Assembly (NCBI GenBank): GCA_016508695.1
Contig: VNKQ01000004.1
Location: 2,418,001 to 2,482,000 of the forward strand
Length of the DNA: 64,000 nt
Direction: 5' to 3'
Source: Hyphodiscus hymeniophilus
Lineage: Eukaryota; Ascomycota; Leotiomycetes; Helotiales; Hyphodiscaceae
Below the pieces are notes generated by a model. That model saw only the letters and a list, made by a program, of their open reading frames with translations. It was not told the origin of the DNA and searched no databases. Shown piece by piece: positions 53,764 through 64,000 of the stretch. The first letter of the stretch is position 1. Each line of letters starts with the position of its first letter. Made by a program: the position numbers and the translations under genes.

Positions 53764-56133
53764 TCAAGCCCGGCTCTGCTCGTATACTTTCTCTATATCC
53801 TTTCTGTATCTGTCATGCAATCCCCTCCGATTAAGCTTCGTTGTCGCAGTCACCATGTTCTAGGGATTCATCAGCAATCGAGGTACCAGCTATCGGTAAC
53901 AAGACTTACGTTTTGCGGTGTCCATTCCTCATCGGCCAAAATCACTCCGGATATGATCTCAATACTGGCCAGCCCTGCCTTCCTTCCAACAGACTGCAGC
54001 TCTTTGAGAATCGCCCCTTGAATCCGAGGATCATGCACAAGGTCCTCCAATCCATGTCCTTGGACCCCGATTGAATCAGCGAGTTTCTTCAGTGCTGGCT
54101 CGGCGGGTACGATTATTGCGATGGGGTTTGTCTCGTCGATAGATGCATAGACGCAGATGTTTGCAACCACTGTTGCAGAGCGGTACACGGATTCAAGCTA
54201 TGAGTATCAGCCATGAATCTCGATGAATTGGTGAGTCTTACCTTTTCTAACGCAATGTATTCCCCATTGAGGGTCTTGACGAGATTCTTCTTTCGGTCGA
54301 TAATCTTGAGGTGCCCATTTTCCATCCATTGTCCGATATCACCCGTTTTGAACCATCCGCCAGCTGCCATTCCCTCTGACGTCTCCTTGTCGTTCTGGTA
54401 GTAGCTATCTGGAACGCTCTCACCACGGATCCAAATTTCACCTTGTGTGTGAGGCTTGTTTGTTGAATAATAGCCCGCATCTGGGAAGTCGACAAGTTTG
54501 ACCTCGATACATGCTGGAATATCGCCATGAGCGTCTGTAGTCCATGCCATCGGATCACACAGGGCTCCCATCCTAGAAATAGTTTAGTAGATGAATCGAA
54601 TATGACCATTCCGGCTTACGCTGAAGTCTCCGTCATTCCATATCCGTTGATCATTGGACAAATGGCCAATGAGATAAATTCTTGGGTTTCTTTGGCAATG
54701 GGCGCGGCTCCGCTCATGCAGAACCTCATCTTCCCACCTGTCGCTTCTTTGACTTTGTTGAATACCACCGAATCCAGAATTCCAGAGCCAGGAAGTCCAT
54801 TCGCCATGAGAAATCTAGCAAGGTCAGGATGAAACCATCAGACGGAAATGTGACTTACTGTTTGGCATATAGTGCGCTCCAAAACATCGTCCGCACCACA
54901 AACCCTCCCTTGTTCACGTTTGCAATGACGCCTTTTTTCACGGTCTCCCAGACAGCTGGGATTCCTACTAAGAGGGTCGGCTTCAACTCTTTGATGTCCC
55001 CATTACAATTTCTACAGTTTGCTTCCGACAGCGTTCGAGGCGAACCGTAACCCATAGTACCACCCCAGTACAAGCAAGCATTCTCGAAGACGAATTCGAA
55101 AATGTGTGCAGGTGGAAGATAAGTTAAAAGGACATCACCGGGACCAATGTAATCTCCCACTATGCTAGTCGCACCGGCCACTGGACACTGTTAATTTAGA
55201 CTCTAGGTCGGGATATGGAAGGGTTCTAACCTGCTGCGACGACATTTCGATGCGTCAGTGGGACGCCTTTTGGCGGTCCGCTCGAGCCTGAAGTATACAT
55301 GATGCAGCACAGATCTTCTGGAGACGGTGGTATCGGATCGACGGGATTGAAATCGCCCATCCGTCTCAGTTCCTCGTAGCTGAGGAGTGTGGCGTTGAAC
55401 TTCTTTATAGGCTCAATATCTTCTTCCTTCGGGGTATGGTTTGTGTCATTGTAGATAATATACTTGATGCTGTCGGCCTCTTTCAAGACTTTTGCGAGCA
55501 TCTTGATGAGATGGGGCTCGAGGAAGATTGCTTTCGGTTTGGTGGAAACCAGTGAATGCCGTAATCCCTCTTCACCAAGTGTATCGTATGCCGTAACAAT
55601 TGGCATGGATTGGGACATTGCTCCGTGGGCGATGGAAAGCCAGTTTGCACTACATGGTCAGCACCCACTCGTCTCTATGATGAAGATACTGACCTTGTTG
55701 AAGCAAACATATGAACCCTATCATCTTTTCCCAGTCCCAACTTTCTCAAACCCGCTCCCATCTGAAGTACCATTGCCTCATACTCCTTGAAACTCAGATA
55801 GCTATATCCACTGAGTTCAAAATAAGTCCAATTCTTATCAACTTCCTGCACGTGACCATCAATCACTTTCTTCACTTTTCTCGACTCATTATAAGTCTTA
55901 ATCAACTTCCTAGTCCCTACAGCCTTCGCATCCCCATATTTCTCCGCGCTCTTCTTAACGACATCAAAGATCGTTGCAATGCCATCTTCTGGTTGTGAGA
56001 GGAGCTTATCAGGTGACCTTGCATTACGACGTGGAATCGTCTCGCCTTTAACTGGCGAGTACCCTGCCACTTCGACTGTGAAGGGTGGCTTCTTGGTCAT
56101 GCGTGGTTCGAGGACCGCGGTTTTGAGAGACAT
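53764..56133 (-). CDS. Long-chain fatty acid-CoA ligase (Faa1/Faa4-like)
   Basis: Seven exons (56133-55694, 55649-55231, 55180-54859, 54814-54620, 54572-54242, 54197-53910, 53859-53764) encode 696 residues, the normal length. Family motifs are in order: the AMP-binding P-loop YTSGSSGPPKGVPLTHRN, LTYLPPAHIFEF, GYGMTETSA, GWFKTGDIG, and the fatty-acyl-CoA-synthetase signature DRKKNLVKTLNGEYIALEK. The C terminus has MVTATTKLNRR, and the last three residues SRA are not a standard peroxisomal signal. The enzyme activates long-chain fatty acids with ATP and CoA for lipid synthesis, protein acylation or beta-oxidation. All six introns (44-59 bases) keep the frame. Confidence 0.95.
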
Positions 56134-56615
56134 TCTGATTGAAACTTAAGAGCAACAGTTGGTGATGAGACGTTGAGTTTGATCAACAATGTCTATGCTG
56201 AGATTCACGAGTTCACGTGCTGGACTGGTACAGTAGAGCCGAGGCTTGCAAGGAAGAAGATGCTGACGCTGACCCCGCTCAACTAGTCAAACTGGCTCAG
56301 CGTTGTCCCACCTTGGAAAAGGGGCTCATATGGGCGGTCTGATACAGTACGGAGTAGAAAACTGTTGGAGTATGGGGTACAGTAGTGTAGATCTTCGGAA
56401 GCTTTTCCGGAGTGTAATCGCCGTTACATTTGACGTGAGCTTCGCATCTTAGGTAGAGCTTCCAGCCCGATTATTCCACTATCGAACTGTTAGTATGCTG
56501 TTCAGAGTGGTGAAATTACTATTTACTTGTGCAAGAAATACCGTTCTGCAGTGATGTAATACTGTAATATCGACCTCGACCTGATCCAAAAACTCCTTGG
56601 CAATTCCTTTCCTCC
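56134..56615. other. Intergenic
   Basis: Promoter of the acyl-CoA synthetase gene and 3' region of the duplicated-domain gene. No further feature. Confidence 0.4.
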
Positions 56616-57401
56616 TTACCGGTGAAAAACTGCCATCCCTGGAACCCATTGCTTATCTTTGACGCAAAACCAACTATCCGCCTCACTCGTATTCTCTCCA
56701 TGCCCATTGCTTTGATCCAGACTCGAGTAAAGACTCCAACCATACACCTCTAGTGTCTCTACCACCCTCAATACCAACAACCTCGTTTTCACAGTCTCTT
56801 CTCCTGTAGCAAACCATGGATATCCATTAAGTTTGAACTCCCATGCATTGTTATGCTTTTCTTTCCAGAACTCCTCTTGTAACAATTTCATGCTCTTCAG
56901 CAACTCCCTAAACGAAGCTATCAATTCTGGGCTTGCGCCAATCAACCGCAAACGATCTCTATGGTTGAAGGAAATGCTAATCCATTCGCTAGCAGGGGGA
57001 GGCATCTGTTGCTTGCGAAAAATAAGAGTATCTTTATCGAACTCTTTCTTGCTAATATCCGTGCATGCGTGCAGGATCCAGCCAACAGAGAACAAGTATG
57101 CGAAGATCTCTCGCATTACGATCCGAGAGGGGATCGCATCACTGCCTTGCCCGCTCCACGGGTAGCCACTGAGCTTGAACTCATAGGACGAGGAGTACGT
57201 GCGCTCTTCCTGGATACCTCGTGGCCATGATTGTTTGATGATGCCACGGACTGCGACGATGTCTGGTTGAGGGAACTGGAGGAGGCGGATGCGATCGCTC
57301 CTGTGAAGGGAGACTGAGGCGAAAGATGTTCTGAAGGGCGAATATGATGGTGCTGATTTATCGGGTATATCGAAAGAAGGAGGTGGTCCTTTGAGATCCA
57401 T
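56616..57401 (-). CDS. Internally duplicated protein of unknown function
   Basis: A single exon of 261 residues containing two copies of one domain. Copy 1 (residues about 30-125) ends YEFKLSGYPWSGQGSDAIP, then an SVGWILHACTDIS segment; copy 2 (about 140-245) has WEFKLNGYPWFATGEETVK and VYGWSLYSSLDQS. In both, a start of the form SLHRSDRIRLLQFP / SFNHRDRLRLIGASP precedes a helix and the F-K-L-x-G-Y-P-W motif, and each ends in an aromatic strand (DTLIFRK, DSWFCVK). I know no characterised relative. There is no signal peptide or membrane helix. The motif suggests a small alpha/beta fold dimerised by gene-internal duplication; function unknown. Confidence 0.75.
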   Translation of the reverse strand: MDLKGPPPSFDIPDKSAPSYSPFRTSFASVSLHRSDRIRLLQFPQPDIVAVRGIIKQSWPRGIQEERTYSSSYEFKLSGYPWSGQGSDAIPSRIVMREIFAYLFSVGWILHACTDISKKEFDKDTLIFRKQQMPPPASEWISISFNHRDRLRLIGASPELIASFRELLKSMKLLQEEFWKEKHNNAWEFKLNGYPWFATGEETVKTRLLVLRVVETLEVYGWSLYSSLDQSNGHGENTSEADSWFCVKDKQWVPGMAVFHR

Positions 57402-58010
57402 TATTGGAAGGCTTGACCGTGCTAGGGCGAGGTATGTAAAGTAGCTGGGTTGTTTTTATGTTCGAGTTGAAGGAAATTACCAGGAGGTGAAAACTCTCTG
57501 ATCTGGGCGAATAGCAAATTGTCGGAATGGCGATTTAAGAGTCTTGAAGTCTGAAGCAGAACGAATAAAAGAATATCAGGGGTGCCTGTTCCGTAGACCT
57601 CAACAAGGCTGAGCAAGGCTCACTTGGCTGCAAGGCGGCTTATGCAGGGATGTCGGAACTAGTGTAACTTCACCAGCCGCGGCAGCTTCCTCATGTCTAT
57701 AGCAACCCGCGAGCGATCTACTACTTCCTACATTCTTGAGTTATGATGCTCAAATTCGACACACAACATACTCGCATCCAAGTTACGCAACAGTAGGACG
57801 TTATCTCCGTCTATCGATCGATATATCAGCTTCATACGACTCCAAAACCTTGAACAACTGAGCTGCAGAGCAGGATCCATCCTTGCTGCCGATCTACCTC
57901 CTTCGCATCATTTGACAGTTGAGAGGCCAGAAGAAAGATAATCAATCCAATTCGCTTATTTGAGCTTGAGTGGTTTCGAACATCCTGCCTCGAGCTGTGG
58001 ATAAGTCAGG
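57402..58010. promoter_or_regulatory. Divergent promoter region
   Basis: Lies between the divergent starts of the duplicated-domain gene and the RNase H gene. CGATCGATATATC near 57815 is AT-rich with TATA-like content, but no specific site can be called. Confidence 0.35.
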
Positions 58011-59006
58011 ATGGAGACAAGACAAATTGAGGTTGCTCATTGGGGTATGGGCAGTACCTGGTTTTATATCCCAGAGGATCTGCGAAGAACAATATGCGAT
58101 CGCTGCAGTGGGACGATTGAGACTGATCACTATCAATGCCTAGGGTGCAACAGGGGCGATTACCATATCTGCGTAAAGTGCGCAGAAAACGGACTCTATT
58201 GCCAGAATGACACTCACGACTGGATGAAAAGGACAAATACACTGACCGAATTTCGAGAACCGAAAACAGTCGACATTGGCTTAATCACCTTCAGCACTGC
58301 TAGGAAATATATGAAGTCGTATCCTTCCAGATTCCAACCTCCCCATCCGCAGGATACTCCGGCATTCCTCTTCGATAACGAACACCGATTCATTCGGAGG
58401 TCCGACCCACGCGAAATCCTTATATACACAGATGGAGCATGCTCAGGCAATGGACAGATCCACCCAAAAGCTGGCTGGGCATTTGTATTTCGTCAATCTG
58501 CATACTCTGAGGATGGCAAACTCATACACGCCGGCACGATCTGTTCTTCTTTGGAGCTCAAAGGCCCCACTGGGCATGTCTATCAACATTCCAGCAATCG
58601 TGCAGAGCTCCGTGCTGTGATTGCCGCTTTGCAGTACCGCGACTGGAGCGCCGACTGCAACAGAAGCTGGAGGAGCCTTGTCATCGCCACCGACTCCGAG
58701 TACGTTGCAGTAAATGCCACGGAACGCATTGATAAATGGGAGCAAAATGGATGGAAACTAAGCTCTTTCAGAGGTCAACGACCTGCGGATGTAAAAAATC
58801 AGGATCTGTGGAAGCTTATGTTAAAAGAAATCTGGAAGCTTCAAGCTGAAGGTGTAAATGTATCTTTCTGGCGAATTCCCAGAGAGTTGAATGGAAGAGC
58901 AGACCAATATGCCAAGTTCGGAGCCCGAATGCCTGCAAAGGACGACTTCCAGATTCTGCAGCCAGACGGACCAGTCAGAGCAATATCGATACCTTATTCG
59001 CCTTGA
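58011..59006 (+). CDS. ZZ-like zinc finger fused to RNase H domain
   Basis: A single exon of 331 residues. Residues 29-69 form a ZZ-type-like zinc module: Cys pairs at 29/32, 43/46 and 54/57, a further Cys at 64 and a His at 69. Residues 135-315 are an RNase H fold: IYTDGACSGNG (first catalytic Asp, residue 141), SSNRAELRAVIAAL (Glu 199), IATDSEYV (Asp 228) and NGRADQYAKFG (Asp 298), so all four catalytic carboxylates are present. RNase H cuts RNA in RNA-DNA hybrids. The long insert before the Glu (IHAGTICSSLELKGPTGHV) differs from the housekeeping nuclear enzyme, which has a hybrid-binding domain rather than a zinc finger. The zinc module may direct the enzyme to a protein partner (inference). 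Confidence 0.88.
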   Translation: METRQIEVAHWGMGSTWFYIPEDLRRTICDRCSGTIETDHYQCLGCNRGDYHICVKCAENGLYCQNDTHDWMKRTNTLTEFREPKTVDIGLITFSTARKYMKSYPSRFQPPHPQDTPAFLFDNEHRFIRRSDPREILIYTDGACSGNGQIHPKAGWAFVFRQSAYSEDGKLIHAGTICSSLELKGPTGHVYQHSSNRAELRAVIAALQYRDWSADCNRSWRSLVIATDSEYVAVNATERIDKWEQNGWKLSSFRGQRPADVKNQDLWKLMLKEIWKLQAEGVNVSFWRIPRELNGRADQYAKFGARMPAKDDFQILQPDGPVRAISIPYSP

Positions 59007-60032
59007 ATATGGGAAGTGGGAATTGACGAAGAGTTATAATGTTAGGGACTCTTGCGTAGTATCTTCGGAAGTTCTCGAGGAGGTGTAACGATAGTTGGAG
59101 GCCCTGCTATGGAGCGAACATCTTGAGGAAGTACGGTCGACGGAAGTGGACTCGGGTACTTGTATTTTGAGCAGGTCTTCATTCTTCTTCAAACTTTAAC
59201 TTCCCGTTAACTTCTTGTGCTTTGTCGATAGCCATACACAACGTAACAGTACTGATCTTGCCCAAACCGCCAATCTTTAGCTGCCTGACATTCGAAATTT
59301 CGTAAACTTCGCAAGACTAGATCTGTCCCGAGCCGTTCAAAAATCGAGGAAATCAAGTCCAGCACGCGGCGATATCTTGCTACAAGGCTTTCTGCAATAG
59401 GTTAAATCATCCAAACAGTTTTCGTCCCGGCTGTCTCACCGGCCGTCGAAGGTACCGTCCAACAAGGAAGTCTACCTGGACAAGCCGATCGAGGCTGCAC
59501 GCTCTTGGTAGAGGACGAAGAACAAGGCCTTAACGCAGCAGATACTATTTATATGTTGAAGAAAGACATTGTGGAAATGGAGGACTGGCAGGGCGTAAAC
59601 CCTGGCCTTTCGATACTAGGAATCCTTTGATGTAGAGTTTTAGATCTTCTGACGCGCACGGTATTCGTGAATGGCAAGAAGTAATATCTTTCGTGTGAAA
59701 AGGGAGCGGGTGGGTGTGCTTGAAGAGCGTCACGAGAATAAGCCAGGCAGGTGTGCGGTATTGAGACCCAGTGTATCTTGATCCTTGGAAGTGGCTTTTC
59801 TATAGCCTCTAAAGCCCAGGCAGATCGCGAGACTGGAGCCAGGGCCCGATTTCAATTACTACGATTAGAATTTAGGCCCTACAGCCATTATCATACAATG
59901 CTAATCACCAAAGTTTTCCTCCGGTTGCGCCATAACTCATAGAGGCCCTTGGTATCCTCCAGTAAGCACCACTCGTAGAAATCGTATACATCAGCTCAAA
60001 GCATCATAAACATGTAACTCCGCATTATCCAA
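59007..60032. other. Intergenic, convergent 3' regions with possible fragment
   Basis: Between the RNase H stop and the stop of the second Zn-cluster gene. A stretch at 59281-59640 carries protein-like segments in two plus frames interrupted by stops (for example DIRNFVNFARLDLSRAVQK and TIYMLKKDIVEMEDWQG); this may be a gene fragment, but the evidence is weak. Confidence 0.3.
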
Positions 60033-62997
60033 TCAAGCATCAAAGAGATTCATAGGCCACTGTACAGGCAGACCCTCCCCAGGCTGGCTAAGATGGCCGG
60101 CCGTTAGCTCTGCAATACTGACATTCGCTTGGGAACCATCAGCGCGTCCACCAAGCTGCATCAAGGCGTTCGCCGAGTAGCAATCTTCAGAATCAAGATT
60201 GGGTCCGAGGTTGCCCGTCATTGTAGTTGTCCACTGTTGCCATGCCGAAGATCCAGTGTAAACAGGTTGGGAGTGGGAATTACTACGATGCCAGTCATTT
60301 TGTGGAGCTTGAGGCGTCTGCGTTCCGAAGGTAGCGAGAAGCGGCGCTTCAATACCTGATGATGCAGGATAAGATGCATGACTGCTTTGAGGAGTATATG
60401 CAATTGCTGAGGTATTAGATGAGTCGGGGTATGTCGAGTATTGGGTTGCGACAGGGTAGGAAGTAGGCTGATGTGTCAGCTGAGTTTCGGGTGGCACATA
60501 GGTCGAGGTTGCAGGCGTGGGCGTAGTGCCATTGGCGGCAGCATTGTCAAAACCGTAGTTCTGAGGAGGTTTCGAGAACTTATTGGTTGCGTGAGAAGTC
60601 GATATCCGATGTGACGGTTTAGCTTCTATAGTATTAACATAACCAGACTGAGGTTTGCTCGGAAGACTCCTGCTTAATAGACCGAGTGTCCCATCCGTGA
60701 CAACACGAACAGCTTCGCGAAGGCGCGGACCGGAGCCTGACGATGTCAGTTTAGGAGAAGTCATTGAGTAGGAATTACTATACCAAGAAGTGTTCCGACA
60801 TCTGCCATGATATCCAGCCATATATCCATTTCCTCTTTCAGTGCCGCCAAATCAGCTGCTGATATTTCACTGCGTTTGTCCCATTGTGCAAACAGAGTTG
60901 TCGTTATGGCCATAACGTACACGGCGGTATTGTACCAGGTTGTATCCAGACTCTTGAGCTTTTGAAGTTGCCGTACGACGCCGAGCATCTGTCGAGACGA
61001 TTCAACACAAACTCTCATACTCTCGTCATTGAATGCTGCATCATTAGTCAAAGAGACCGAAGGATGACGGAGAAGCAGTCGAAATTCGAGAGCCCAGACT
61101 TGGGAGTAGAGAGCAAAACAGCGTCCTTCCTGCTCGCTTTCACCAGCCTCTCCATTGACTATGTCCGCAGGGATACCTTCTTTCCAAGCGCGTATTTTCG
61201 CCTCCAAAGCATTGACCTCTGATACGTAATTATCTGGCAGACGTCGAATGGCGTAGATTGTGCTGTTCATCTCTAAATATAAAGGAATCAGTTGCCACGC
61301 CTGTAACCCTATCCCGTGAAGACATTTGCCCGGTCTGGAGGTATCAAGGCCATTCTCGGAGAGCAAGTCGTCATCAATTGGATCGGGAATCTCAACATCA
61401 AAATCCTCTATCCTGAAAGGCATTGGCCGGCCTAGCTTTCCACTCAGAGTGACATGGATTGCCATTAATCCCCAGAAGATGCGCTTCCGCATTTCAATGT
61501 CGAGGGGATTTGGCATGGCATCAGGGGCCCACCTCTTTGAAGATCGATGCAGACCAAGTTCGACCGCTAATGCCATTGTTGTTTGAGTTAACATCCAACT
61601 TGCGCCTGGCTTTGGGAAGTTTCGAAGATGCGCACAAATCAAGGTCAAGGCTTGGACATCTTGAACTGTATGGCTACACGAAAGCTGGTAGAACATCCCG
61701 AGGGAGTAGTGATAGTGCAGGTTTGATTGGGTGTTCAGACTGGCCTGCTGTGCTGCATCTTCCCAGTTCCGTACTGCATATTGAAAAAACATGATAGCAA
61801 AAACCATGTGAACAATTACCGTCTCTGCAGTAGTAGGTTGGAAGCTCCGATCGTCGTAAATACGTGTCAACTGTGAAAATCAGCAACTGAGGGTTATTCC
61901 GATCATTTGACTTACGAGCTTCATAAAAGTGCCCTTGTGAAGGATTGGCAGATAGGCGTTAATGGCGCGGAAATACCATTGAGCATACATCAGGCCTTCG
62001 CTTCTTGGTGGCAAGTCGACCTTCTCGATTCTTGGGTTGATATTGAGTGTGGACTGTAAGAACGCCTGATAGGATTTGTTGTATAGTTGTGGATGGAAGA
62101 CCGAAGAGTCAGGCTCATCCATATCGATCGAGGGAAAGTCGGCGATATCAATCTCCATCCCAAGGATGGATAGAGCAGTGCCCTTGATCGAGCTCAAATT
62201 AGAGTTTCCAGGTGATACGCCGAGATAGTTATCTCCCGTACATCCAGCACGAAACTTGGGCAACGCCCGAAACATGTTTGTCTCCTGCTGCTGAGCTGCC
62301 AAAACATCTCTAGCTTGGGGATATTCAGTAGACGGAGCAAATGACGGACGTTGGGCATTCGAAAGCGTTTGCGTGTATTCGTAAGTTGAGTTTTGGTATC
62401 CATTTTGACCCTTTGTATCACCAGCGTTCCGCGCCAAACGTTGTTCCAATTGTTGCACTCGGAGATGCAGGTCGCGGTTCTGCTGCTCCAGTCCTTCGAC
62501 ATAGCCTCGAGATGTCGCTCGCCCCGTTATTCGATCGGTAGTCCGACATTCTGTATTGTTTTGCAAGCATGGCGAGCAGCCGCCTGGAAGCCCATCGCAT
62601 CTTATCTTTCGAATCTGCAGAAGGAATTAGATCTTGAGTTTAATTGTATGCCCCACGTCGAATTGCCCGCAACATCCCAACCCGATCACTCAGGTCCTTC
62701 TGAACGCTCTAACCTCCACACACCCCTCATGTCGTAGGACGCGCCATCCGGTTCAGCTCGCAACAGCTCACAATATTGGCGCAATGGGAGGTTTCTTCCA
62801 GATATTGCTGGTGACAGAAACCCTCAGGGTTCTTAAAAGACAGGGCATCTCACCTTACAGCGGTCGCAAGCCTGACCGGTTCTAGACGACGATTGCAATC
62901 GCTTCTTTACAGCACTCGAGAACTCCTCTGGGTGTTCAGTCTTGATCTGTTTAGTAGTACCATTATTGTCGACCTCGTCGGCAGTTCGCTTCGACAT
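60033..62997 (-). CDS. Zn(II)2Cys6 transcription factor with coiled coil and fungal-specific TF domain
   Basis: Four exons, 62997-62854, 62614-61916, 61870-60784 and 60736-60033, encode 877 residues. The zinc cluster is split by intron 1 and is complete after splicing: CDRCKIRKIRC, DGLPGGC, SPC, LQNNTEC. It is followed directly by GRATSRGYVEGLEQQNRDL and a heptad region that should form a dimerising coiled coil. The middle homology region includes WYFRAINAYLPILHKGTF, GASWMLTQTTMALAVELGLH and RKRIFWGLMAIHVTLSGKL. The C-terminal 230 residues are Ser/Thr/Pro/Gln-rich, like an activation domain. Intron 1 is 239 bases, unusually long here. Targets are unknown; such factors often regulate carbohydrate or metabolite genes. 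Confidence 0.9.
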
Positions 62998-64000
62998 TTT
63001 TGGAGGATGCGCAGGGTTGTTCTTGGGGTGAAGGCAAGTTCCGCGGAGCTCTCCTTGCTGCTGCTCAACATTGCCGTTATTCGGAATTGCTACTGAAAGC
63101 GCATACGGTGGCGAGAAATTGGCCTGTTGATTGTATCGAGATCGCAATTGTGTGAAAGAAGAACTCAGTTGGGAGCAATCTTGAGCAACCACGCTAAAAC
63201 TCGGATCATCGATTTTGGGGCTCCCGCCGTCAACACAGTCAGGTAGAATACAGTCGGCCGAAGAAACGCAGATCGAACTCTATTGAAGGGACAATATTTC
63301 GAGCTTCAGACCATTGTTCTAGAGCCAGTAGTGGGTTCTATGGCCCATGATACTTCCTACCCCACTGACGGTACCTGAGTACCAACAGCGACTTCTACAG
63401 ATAAGGTACGAGTTGCGGCAAGATGGCCCAGTTTCTGACCAAGGCGGCGCCAACATCAGCAGCACACGGCTACATTCTTCTCAATGGCCAAAGCCGGTGC
63501 AACAAATCCAACCCCATGCCGCTTCCGCAGACATGGGCAATCACTATTTCGACGGCCCTTTGGAGAAGGCATGAATTGTGTCCCGATAGCTTAGCTGTTT
63601 GCAGACTAACATGTCTCCTCAACGGCATGCCCACCGTCTACTCGTAAGGATTCCCAAGCCTTATCATTCCCTGGCGTATGGGCTCCCTTACCGTCATTTC
63701 CAGGGACTGCGGGAATGGGCCTGCATTGGAAACGACGGTACCTTGATACTGGAAGCCAATCGTGAGAATTCCGCGACTACGGATCTATCGCCCAGCCACC
63801 GTTAACACTACCACTGTTTCAGAGAGTGTCTCAAGAAATCGCACATCCTTTGTGCAAGCGAGCTTCATCTTGCCGCATTGGATATGGTTTGAGCTTATAT
63901 CTTCCGAGCTGAAGGAGCTCGAAAAGATTCTTTGCACCTGGCTTAACTCTCGGCTTTGTGTCACGAAAGAAGGCTCAGAGGAATCAAAGTCAGTCTCTAG
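62998..64000. other. Promoter of the Zn-cluster factor and unassigned window end
   Basis: The in-frame extension upstream of the ATG to 63192 looks like 5' leader. From 63200 to the window end short frames on both strands show no recognisable domain; a neighbouring gene may begin beyond the edge. Confidence 0.35.

Noticed and set aside
53764..53772. C-terminal SRA of the acyl-CoA synthetase as a peroxisomal signal
   Set aside because: Lacks the final Leu/Met of the usual PTS1 tripeptide.

Overview
The window is genomic DNA of a filamentous ascomycete (Pezizomycotina; the gene content and architecture fit Leotiomycetes, but the sequence alone does not fix the species). The evidence is eukaryotic gene structure throughout (short GT-AG introns, mostly 45-110 bases, with CTAAC/CTGAC-type branch sites), fungal-only families (two Zn(II)2Cys6 transcription factors, a Clr5-domain protein, a GH64 glucanase, DHA1-type MFS exporter), and loosely packed genes on both strands with 0.3-3.7 kb gaps. 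There are no operons, no CRISPR, no intact transposon, and no polyketide or peptide synthase, so this is not a classical secondary-metabolite cluster.

Layout. 1-16.2 kb is a conserved housekeeping stretch: the 3' end of an unknown gene, a SET-domain protein, a twin-CX9C mitochondrial protein (Cmc1 type) divergent from the ribosome-biogenesis factor Utp11, a large disordered tail-anchored-like protein, an MFSD5/molybdate-anion-transporter-like MFS gene with seven exons, a membrane-anchored FkbM methyltransferase, a large disordered protein with a Cys-rich C terminus, a small Dabb (stress-responsive A/B barrel) gene whose splicing looks broken, and a small acidic Myb-like nuclear protein. 16.2-31 kb is sparse: a secreted M28 aminopeptidase, a putative zinc-motif nuclear protein, a vacuolar-type Ca2+/H+ exchanger, and 3.7 kb of simple repeats and a probable gene relic.

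31-51.4 kb is denser: an MFS drug exporter, a CorA-like metal transporter, a Zn-cluster transcription factor next to a GH64 beta-1,3-glucanase, a Clr5-domain protein, mitochondrial D-lactate dehydrogenase, a SPRY protein, an amidase and an alpha/beta hydrolase. 52-64 kb carries a J-domain protein, a long-chain acyl-CoA synthetase (7 exons), an internally duplicated protein of unknown function, a zinc-binding/RNase H fusion protein, and a second Zn-cluster transcription factor.

Most genes act independently. Thematic links are membrane transport (four transporters), respiration and mitochondria (Cmc1, D-lactate dehydrogenase), fatty-acid activation, and transcription/chromatin. The most interesting observations are a predicted 3-base microexon in the Ca2+/H+ exchanger, the ZZ-like/RNase H fusion, the duplicated orphan protein, the Dabb gene lacking a usable in-frame AG acceptor, a probable frameshift or weak intron in a Zn-cluster factor, a pair of tandem palindromes downstream of the exchanger, and a decayed reading frame at 29 kb. 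Exon limits were read by eye and checked for reading-frame consistency; no alignment or expression data were available.
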